A DNA stretch of 9,267 bases from the NCBI GenBank assembly GCA_029071285.1, contig JAIEAS010000263.1:1-9267 (forward strand), given 5' to 3'. The notes under the pieces are model-generated. The model was not told the DNA's origin. It searched no databases and saw nothing but the letters and a program-made list of their open reading frames with translations. Below are positions 1-6,026 of the stretch, one piece after another (position 1 is the stretch's first letter; each line of letters begins with the position of its first letter). Position numbers and translations under genes: made by a program. Source of the stretch: Clostridia bacterium (GTDB taxonomy: Bacteria > Bacillota > Clostridia > Christensenellales > Borkfalkiaceae).

Positions 1-3000
1 ATAAAGTGCCCGAAGAGAAAAAACGCCACGAGAGCGTCTGGGCTACTCAGGCTTACGCGAATTACAGCAACAATATGTACTCCGTGCCTATGGGCGGTTT
101 TGCGTACACGCAGGACGAGAGCGCAGAGCAGATTTACGCCAACACCGAGTACGCGGCGATTTCGCGTTTCAACGACTATATCGGCGACAACGACCCGACG
201 AACTATCTTACGACCTATCAGATAAAAGCGCTGTACGCGGGACTTTTAAGAAACGCGGCGGTGGTAACCTACGATTTGTACGACGCGGAAACGGGCGAAA
301 TTATCAGACAGAATAACGTTTACCGCGTAAACAAAGCGTATTCGGGCGCAGGTTCGGCGGTTCCCGCTCAGGTACTGCTCGAGTTAGACCCCGAAGAACT
401 CGGACTTGTGAACAACGGCAAGTACGCGCTCGATTTCTACTTCTATTTCAATCAGGAAAAGTACGAGGCGCAGGAGAAGAACGAGGACAACACCTTCTCG
501 ATGACCTTCTACGTCGACTACGAGGCTCCCGTTTTGGTTGATTCGCGCATAAGGTATATCGACCACCCCGACAGCACGGGCAGGGGCAACGACTGGCAGA
601 GCGTATATCTCGATCTGGATATTTACGACAACACCTACGCGCAGGCGGTAATTCTCTGTTACAACGACAACGAGGACGTGAACGACGCGACCGAGCTTAA
701 GCTTGTAACCGACTATATAACCCCCGTATACAACCCCAAAAAGAACGGCACCACGACCGTTTCAATCGATATAACAAATCTGATGGCGCAGTACGAAAAA
801 TATAAAGACAGACTTTATATTCAGATTGACGACTACGCTTTAAACCACAGAGTTTTAACCCTCGATTTCACCACCTCGTCGGCAAATACTTTGCCCTCGG
901 AGTTCGAAGTTCTGGGCGGCACCGATATCACCCTCGGCGTGAACGAAACCTATAAGGTTGGCTTATCCTACGAGGGAAGCGCAAATCTTTCAAACTTCAC
1001 CTGGACCACCGGACACGGCGAAAGCTTCGTAAAGGTGTTCAACGGCGAAATCTTCGGCGTTTCACCCACGCGTACCAGACCCGAAACGGTTACGGTAATC
1101 GGCGCGAACGGCGCAAGCAAGACTATCAACGTAACGGTTGTGGACAACGGCAAAAAGCTCACCTTCCCCAACAAGATTTCGTTCGGACTTATAGAAAGCA
1201 GCGGACTTAACCTGGTTAAAGCAACGGGCACCGTAAAAATCAGAGCGGGTCAGGAATTCACCCTCGACGTCAGCGCAGAGCCGTGGTATTACGACCTTGC
1301 AAATTACACCTTAGTCTGGAGTTCGAGCGTTCCCGACGTCGCGGAAGTTGACCAGAACGGCAAAGTTACCGTCAAGAACAAAAAGGGCAGTACCAAGATT
1401 ACCGCCGCAATTTACGACAGTAGTAATCCCCTCGTTCCCAAATGTTCTGCGGACGTAACCCTCGCGGTTCAGGAACCCTTCACCGTTTCAAATTTCACGC
1501 TTACCAAGTACAGCGGAACGGGAGAAACGATTTACGACGGAGAGGGCAACTTCGTAGAGGACGGCGTAGTTAAAATTCCCGACGATAAAAATATCATGAC
1601 TATTGCGGAAGACGCGTTCAAGGACAATATCCACGTTAAAAAAGTAATCATCCCCAAGACTGTTACGACCATAGATAAGAGAGCGTTTACGGGCTGTACA
1701 AACCTTAAAGAAGTTTACTTCATTCAGGAAACGGCGAAAGAAATTCCCGACGCAAACCTTACTTCGATTATGCGCTTTGCGTTCGAGGGTTGCGTAAACC
1801 TTGAAAAACTTGACCTTTCAAACTGCAAGACGATTACGGTTGACAGGTCGGCGTTCGAGGGCTGCGTAAAGCTTTCCGAAATTGTAAGTATGGACAATAT
1901 CGGCACTATGCTTTCAAGGGCATTTGCAGGCTGTACCTCGCTTACGGATGTCGATATCACCGGTCTGCACGTTGCGGGCGCCTCGGTGTTCGAGGGCTGT
2001 ACCGCGCTTAAAAACGTAACGACGGGCTTCTACACCGCAATCGGCGTAAATATGTTCAACGGCTGCAACGCCATTAAAGAAATTACTTTAAACGCTAAAA
2101 CCGTTGAAGCTTCCGCGTTTGCAAACTGCAAAGGACTTAACAAAGTAACTTTCGGCAAACCCGAAAACGGCGAAAAGGTTTCTGATACCTATATAATCGG
2201 CGCACATGCGTTCGACGGCTGTACCGGACTTACGGCGGTTGACTTTAACGGAAACAAAGTCACGGAAATCGGCGATATGGCTTTCGCAAACTGCGGTCTT
2301 AGCGGCTTCACCGTACCCGCGGGACTTACCCGCTTCGGCGACAGAGTGTTCCATAATACAAGCGTTGCTTTAAGCGCAGTTTACAGTGGCGACACGCTGC
2401 TGCTTGCACCCAAAAACGCGGCGGGCTTTACCCTTCAGGCGGGCACCAAAAAGATTGCGCCTTACGCATTCTCGGGCTGTACCTTAAGTACCGTAAATCT
2501 CACGGGAATAACATCGATAGGAGAGGGCGCGTTCGCAAGCTCGACTTTAAGCTCGATAACCATTCCCTCGACCGTGAACGAAATCGGCGACTACGCATTC
2601 GCAGGCACAAACCTTACGAGCGTAACCATTCCCGCCAACGTTGAAAAAATCGGCGCGGGCGCGTTCGCGGGCTGTGAAAGTTTAACCGGAATTACCTTTG
2701 AAAATAATTCGCTCCTTAAGTCGATAGGCAGCGCGGCGTTCAGCGGCTGTACCGGTCTTACAGAAGTATCTCTGCCCGACGGCGTTGAAACTATGGGCAG
2801 CAACGTATTCTCGGGTTGTACCGGTCTTACGACTGTGGAAATGCCCTCGGTTAAAGACCTCGGCGCGTATACCTTCGTCGGCTGTATCAACCTTGAAGAA
2901 GTAACCTTCGGCGAAAACGCTGAAACGGTCGGCGATTATACCTTCGGCTCAAGCGTTTTCCAGAACGGCGAAATCAGAATTATAGCTTGCGAAAAGCTTA

Positions 3001-4715
3001 CGACGGTAGAAATAAGTGATGTAACCTTATATATCGGCGAGGGCGCTTTCCTCGGTTGCACCGCACTTGAAACCATCGACCTTAAAAACGTAACCGAGCT
3101 CGGAACGGGCGCGTTCTACGGCTGTACCGCGCTGAAAACGGTTGACCTTGAAGGTCTTGAAATTATCGGCGGACTTGCGTTCTATAACTGCACAGGCCTT
3201 ACCGAATTAAATCTCACAAACGCAAAGGTTATAGGCGAGCGCGCGTTCTTCGGCGGAGAGTATACGGAAGTATCAATTCCCAAGGCGGAAAGCGTAGGCA
3301 ACTTCGCGTTCTACGGCGGCTGTGAAACCACGGTTGAAATTCCCGTATCTTTAAAGACGCTTGGCTACGGCGCGTTTGCAAATTCAAAAAATCTCAATTC
3401 GTTCACCGTCGAGGCGGGCGAAAGCAAGTTTAAAGCGGTTGACGGCGTACTTTACAGCACGCTCAATACCATAGACAAAGAGGAGAGCTTAGAGCTTACC
3501 GATTACCCCTCGGCAAAGGTTGCAGACGACGGCACCTATAATATTGTCGAAGGCACCGCAACGGTTAAAGCTTACGCAATGTCCGACCTCGTGAAGGGTG
3601 CGGTTGTAAAAGTAGTTATTCCTTACAGCGTAAAGACCATAGGCGACGCGGCGTTCTTTGCAAGCGGTATTTCGGAATATCAGTTCGAGGCAATCAACGC
3701 GCCTCAGCTTCTGGCGGAGTTCTACTACCTCGGCGAGTACGAGTACGAATACGCCGACGGAACGATAGAGGTTATCGAAATGGCGAATTTCACGCGCTAC
3801 ACGACCTTTACGCGGAACTTCGAAACCAACGCTCTGGACTATACCGCAGGATATTATCATCCCCTCAGCATTATAATCACCCCCGAGGTTTCAAAGCTGA
3901 AGATAAGCTATCCCTCGAACGGCTCGGGTTACGATAACTTCGTTTATCAGAACTACTTCGGAACCAAAGCCGACCTCGGCGAGCTTATGGACGACAACAC
4001 CCGCAAGCTGATAAAGCTTGTAACAAGCTTCGATTTGGACGAAATCAAGAGCTGGAACACCTTAGAGGACAGCGTAGACAACAAAAAAATGGTAACTGAC
4101 TTCTCTAAGCTTGTCATTTCCGCTCACGAGTTGTATAATATACTTGCAAGCGATACGCAGAAAGCGTTCTTCGGCGACGAAAACGAGCAGAAGCTGTTCG
4201 ACGTCGAAAACGAGTTGAGGACCGTAAAACAGCACCTCGGCATAAAGGTTGCGGCTAAGTCCTTCGGCATAAGCGACAGCAGCAAGCACAAAACGGTTTA
4301 CAGAGAGGGCGAAAAGTTCAGTATGAAGGGCTTGGTTCTCACCGTAACTTACGAGGACTACTCGACCGAGCTTGCCGATATGAGCAAAGTCATTATAGAA
4401 AGCTCGTACGACGGCAGAGAGCTGTCAACCCTTAACACCTACGTTATTCTGCAGGGCATAGGCGAATACGCGGGACTGCAAATCAACCTGCCCATAGAGG
4501 TTACCGAAAGAGGCGCAAACGGCGGAACGAACGCAAACGGACTCGTAATAGGTCTTGCGGTCGGCGGAAGCGTTTTAGGCTTGATAGTAATCGCTGCGGC
4601 TGTGATACTGATTTTAAAGTACAAATTCAAAATCGACGTTATCGGCAAAATTTTCAAAAAACCCGCAAAGGCGGAAGCAGAAAACAGCGGAAGCGTTGAA
4701 AACGAAGAGGAATAA
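1..4715 (+). CDS. Giant BspA-like LRR surface protein, 5'-truncated, membrane-anchored
   Basis: This is the 3' part of a large cell-surface protein. The frame is open to the window's left edge. A GTG at 6 could be read as a start, but it has no visible ribosome binding site and no signal peptide follows, so the real start is upstream. Counting residues from base 6: about 170-290 is an Ig/Fn3-like beta module ending in a DDYALN motif, like modules that follow the catalytic domain in some subtilisin-family surface proteases. About 295-385 is another beta-rich region, and 390-492 is a BIG_2-like Ig domain. Residues 520-1231 hold BspA-type LRR_5 units (IGxxAFxGCxxL). Residues 1338-1412 form an alpha-helical spacer, and 1417-1502 resemble a bacterial Ig-like domain. 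After a Gly/Asn linker comes a membrane helix (about 1512-1535), then a basic segment and an acidic Glu-rich end. There is no LPXTG motif. The role is probably adhesion or substrate binding outside the cell. A protease function would depend on the unseen N-terminus. Confidence 0.9.
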   Translation, partial: KVPEEKKRHESVWATQAYANYSNNMYSVPMGGFAYTQDESAEQIYANTEYAAISRFNDYIGDNDPTNYLTTYQIKALYAGLLRNAAVVTYDLYDAETGEIIRQNNVYRVNKAYSGAGSAVPAQVLLELDPEELGLVNNGKYALDFYFYFNQEKYEAQEKNEDNTFSMTFYVDYEAPVLVDSRIRYIDHPDSTGRGNDWQSVYLDLDIYDNTYAQAVILCYNDNEDVNDATELKLVTDYITPVYNPKKNGTTTVSIDITNLMAQYEKYKDRLYIQIDDYALNHRVLTLDFTTSSANTLPSEFEVLGGTDITLGVNETYKVGLSYEGSANLSNFTWTTGHGESFVKVFNGEIFGVSPTRTRPETVTVIGANGASKTINVTVVDNGKKLTFPNKISFGLIESSGLNLVKATGTVKIRAGQEFTLDVSAEPWYYDLANYTLVWSSSVPDVAEVDQNGKVTVKNKKGSTKITAAIYDSSNPLVPKCSADVTLAVQEPFTVSNFTLTKYSGTGETIYDGEGNFVEDGVVKIPDDKNIMTIAEDAFKDNIHVKKVIIPKTVTTIDKRAFTGCTNLKEVYFIQETAKEIPDANLTSIMRFAFEGCVNLEKLDLSNCKTITVDRSAFEGCVKLSEIVSMDNIGTMLSRAFAGCTSLTDVDITGLHVAGASVFEGCTALKNVTTGFYTAIGVNMFNGCNAIKEITLNAKTVEASAFANCKGLNKVTFGKPENGEKVSDTYIIGAHAFDGCTGLTAVDFNGNKVTEIGDMAFANCGLSGFTVPAGLTRFGDRVFHNTSVALSAVYSGDTLLLAPKNAAGFTLQAGTKKIAPYAFSGCTLSTVNLTGITSIGEGAFASSTLSSITIPSTVNEIGDYAFAGTNLTSVTIPANVEKIGAGAFAGCESLTGITFENNSLLKSIGSAAFSGCTGLTEVSLPDGVETMGSNVFSGCTGLTTVEMPSVKDLGAYTFVGCINLEEVTFGENAETVGDYTFGSSVFQNGEIRIIACEKLTTVEISDVTLYIGEGAFLGCTALETIDLKNVTELGTGAFYGCTALKTVDLEGLEIIGGLAFYNCTGLTELNLTNAKVIGERAFFGGEYTEVSIPKAESVGNFAFYGGCETTVEIPVSLKTLGYGAFANSKNLNSFTVEAGESKFKAVDGVLYSTLNTIDKEESLELTDYPSAKVADDGTYNIVEGTATVKAYAMSDLVKGAVVKVVIPYSVKTIGDAAFFASGISEYQFEAINAPQLLAEFYYLGEYEYEYADGTIEVIEMANFTRYTTFTRNFETNALDYTAGYYHPLSIIITPEVSKLKISYPSNGSGYDNFVYQNYFGTKADLGELMDDNTRKLIKLVTSFDLDEIKSWNTLEDSVDNKKMVTDFSKLVISAHELYNILASDTQKAFFGDENEQKLFDVENELRTVKQHLGIKVAAKSFGISDSSKHKTVYREGEKFSMKGLVLTVTYEDYSTELADMSKVIIESSYDGRELSTLNTYVILQGIGEYAGLQINLPIEVTERGANGGTNANGLVIGLAVGGSVLGLIVIAAAVILILKYKFKIDVIGKIFKKPAKAEAENSGSVENEEE
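1574..3700 (+). repeat. BspA-type LRR_5 repeat array (about 26 units)
   Basis: Within the surface-protein gene, some 26 units of about 20-28 codons follow the pattern I-G-x-x-A-F-x-G-C-x-x-L-x-x-V-x-I-P. Examples are AFTGCTNL, AFEGCVNL, AFAGCTSL, AFSGCTGL and AFYGCTAL. At DNA level the recurring core is close to ggctgtaccgg(a/t)cttac, seen near 2218, 2745 and 2815. The repeats are diverged, not identical. Regular spacing breaks near 2940-3030, where a TFGSSVFQNGE stretch replaces a normal unit, and again near 3410-3590, where a VDGVLYS beta-hairpin module typical of BspA proteins interrupts the array. Such arrays form a curved solenoid and in known BspA-like proteins bind host or bacterial surface ligands. 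The ligand here cannot be told from the sequence. Confidence 0.88.
4540..4712 (+). other. C-terminal membrane anchor and short charged tail of the surface protein
   Basis: A Gly/Asn-rich linker (RGANGGTNANG) leads into about 24 hydrophobic residues containing GLAVGG and VIAAAVILIL, then Lys-rich KYKFK and KIFKKPAK, and finally an acidic end (ENEEE). The positive residues right after the helix fit a stop-transfer signal with the C-terminus in the cytoplasm. There is no LPXTG-type sortase motif, so the protein is probably held in the membrane and not bonded to peptidoglycan. Confidence 0.82.
4707..4710 (+). promoter_or_regulatory. Ribosome binding site for the InlB-like lipoprotein, inside the upstream gene
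   Basis: GAGG lies 5 bases before the ATG at 4716 and inside the last codons of the surface-protein gene. The stop codon of that gene (4713-4715) directly abuts the ATG with no gap, so the two genes are probably translationally coupled. Confidence 0.6.
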
Positions 4716-5996
4716 ATGAAACTTAAAACCAAAGTAAGTCTGATTTTAATATTTTTGGTAATTGCGGTCTGCTCACTGTTTGCCGCCTGCAAAATCGGCG
4801 GCGAATCGTGGGAGGAAATCGTAGGCGACGCAAAGGACCAGCGCATAACCTACTACGCGTGCGGCGGCAAGTTCAAAAACAGCGCGGGCGTAAAGGAGAT
4901 TTACTATCCCGCGGGCGTTCCTATTATGACCGACTTCGACGCGGCTGACCAAAGCGTAACCCAGACGGACTTCATTTTTCAGGGCTGGTACTACGTAAAG
5001 CTCGATAACGACGGAAACCCCGTGTGGGAAGACGAGGAAAAAGGTATCCCCGTGCTGACCGACAGAGAGGTTACTTCGGGACTTAAACTCGAAAAAGGCG
5101 ACCACGTTTACGTCGGCGCAAAGTGGACTAAGGACTACAAAATCAGATACAAACTTTACGCGGGTTCGCCCGACGACGCTGACAAGGGCGCAACCAAAAT
5201 TACCGTAGGCGAAAAAACTTACAACGTCGGCGACGAGTTTGCGAACGGCGCGTTCGGCAGAAACCTCGCAATAAGCTTAAACTACAACAGACCGCCCGTA
5301 ACCGCGGACGACGCAACTTTGCTTGAATACTACGTTTTAGAGAACGGCGAGTACGTTCCCTGCAGCAGAGTACAAAAGCCCGAAGTTTACGACGAGGAAA
5401 ATCCCTACGTTGACGTTTACTGCAAGTTTGTAGAAGGCGTATGGACGATGGTGCGCGACGCGCGCGGCTTCTACGATATGTACGGTTCTATGGCAAGCGG
5501 AAACTACTATATCGCAGCCGACAATATCGACTGCTCGCAAAACTCGGCGCTTCGTCCCAAGAGAAATGCTATCAACTGCAAAATTCAGGGCAACGGACGC
5601 ACCGTATTAAATCAGAAAGTAGAAGTATCCAGTCTCGGAAACGGCGACGAATACTCGTTATTCGGCATAATCGGCAAAGACGCCGAAATCAAGGATATAA
5701 CTTTTACCGGTTTTACCTTTAACGTTTCGGGAATAGGCTCCGGCCGCACCGTTCATATCTATCTTTTCAGTCACGGCATTGAAGAGGGTGCAAAGCTTGA
5801 AAACGTTGCTTTGACGGATTCTACTCTCAGCATCGAGCGTATTTCGAAGAACAATGCAACTATACAGAATATTCAGAAAAATCCGGACGACAGTTACAAT
5901 ACCGACAGCTGGATATTTGCAGAAGGCGATTACAGCGGCGTAACTTGCGACAGAGTGACGCTTGTAATAGAAAAAGAAACCGTAGTGGTACAATAA
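4716..5996 (+). CDS. Lipoprotein with InlB/Flg_new-like repeat and C-terminal beta-helix (GLUG-like) region
   Basis: This is a complete 426-residue secreted protein. It opens with a lysine-containing n-region, a hydrophobic stretch and a lipobox LFAAC, so Cys25 is probably lipidated and the protein tethered to the outer face of the membrane. Residues about 43-139 look like an InlB B-repeat/Flg_new region: a YYACGGKF strand, an aromatic FIFQGWYY core (86-93) and a closing VGAKW (ending at 137). Residues 140-245 are beta-rich with no family I recognise. Residues 260-426 begin with SGNYYIAADNIDCS and continue with GNGRTVLN and LFGIIGKDAEIKDITF. This resembles GLUG-motif or pectate-lyase-like beta-helix repeats found in adhesins and cell-wall-associated proteins. 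No catalytic residues can be assigned. Its start abuts the stop of the surface-protein gene, so the two probably act at the same surface. The lipoprotein and InlB calls are firm; the beta-helix call is moderate and the ligand is unknown. Confidence 0.85.
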   Translation: MKLKTKVSLILIFLVIAVCSLFAACKIGGESWEEIVGDAKDQRITYYACGGKFKNSAGVKEIYYPAGVPIMTDFDAADQSVTQTDFIFQGWYYVKLDNDGNPVWEDEEKGIPVLTDREVTSGLKLEKGDHVYVGAKWTKDYKIRYKLYAGSPDDADKGATKITVGEKTYNVGDEFANGAFGRNLAISLNYNRPPVTADDATLLEYYVLENGEYVPCSRVQKPEVYDEENPYVDVYCKFVEGVWTMVRDARGFYDMYGSMASGNYYIAADNIDCSQNSALRPKRNAINCKIQGNGRTVLNQKVEVSSLGNGDEYSLFGIIGKDAEIKDITFTGFTFNVSGIGSGRTVHIYLFSHGIEEGAKLENVALTDSTLSIERISKNNATIQNIQKNPDDSYNTDSWIFAEGDYSGVTCDRVTLVIEKETVVVQ

Positions 5997-6010
5997 TCAG
6001 GAAAATTAAC

Positions 6011-6016
6011 AGGAGG
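6011..6016 (+). promoter_or_regulatory. Strong ribosome binding site for the substrate-binding protein
   Basis: A perfect AGGAGG sits 10 bases before the ATG at 6027, in the 30-base gap after the lipoprotein gene. It is the strongest Shine-Dalgarno match in the window, which fits the high expression usual for binding proteins relative to their permeases. It supports the ATG at 6027 as the start, since a lipoprotein signal follows at once. Confidence 0.8.
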
Positions 6017-6026
6017 CTTAAAATAA

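Noticed and set aside
6..8. GTG at base 6 as the true start of the surface-protein gene
   Set aside because: There is no signal peptide after it and no room to see a ribosome binding site, and the frame is open to the edge; a gene running in from upstream is far more likely.
2218..2840. Recurring ggctgtaccgg core as a CRISPR or mobile-element repeat
   Set aside because: The copies are in frame, diverged and encode the G-C-T-G-L part of LRR units, so they are coding repeats of one protein.
4439..4846. 135-codon minus-strand frame with hydrophobic segments, over the surface-protein/lipoprotein junction
   Set aside because: It mirrors the membrane helix and signal peptide of the + strand genes; no start signal and no family match.
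5441..5722. 93-codon Arg-rich frame on the + strand inside the lipoprotein gene
   Set aside because: It overlaps a well-supported gene in another frame and its Arg/Ser-rich low-complexity product looks like nothing known.
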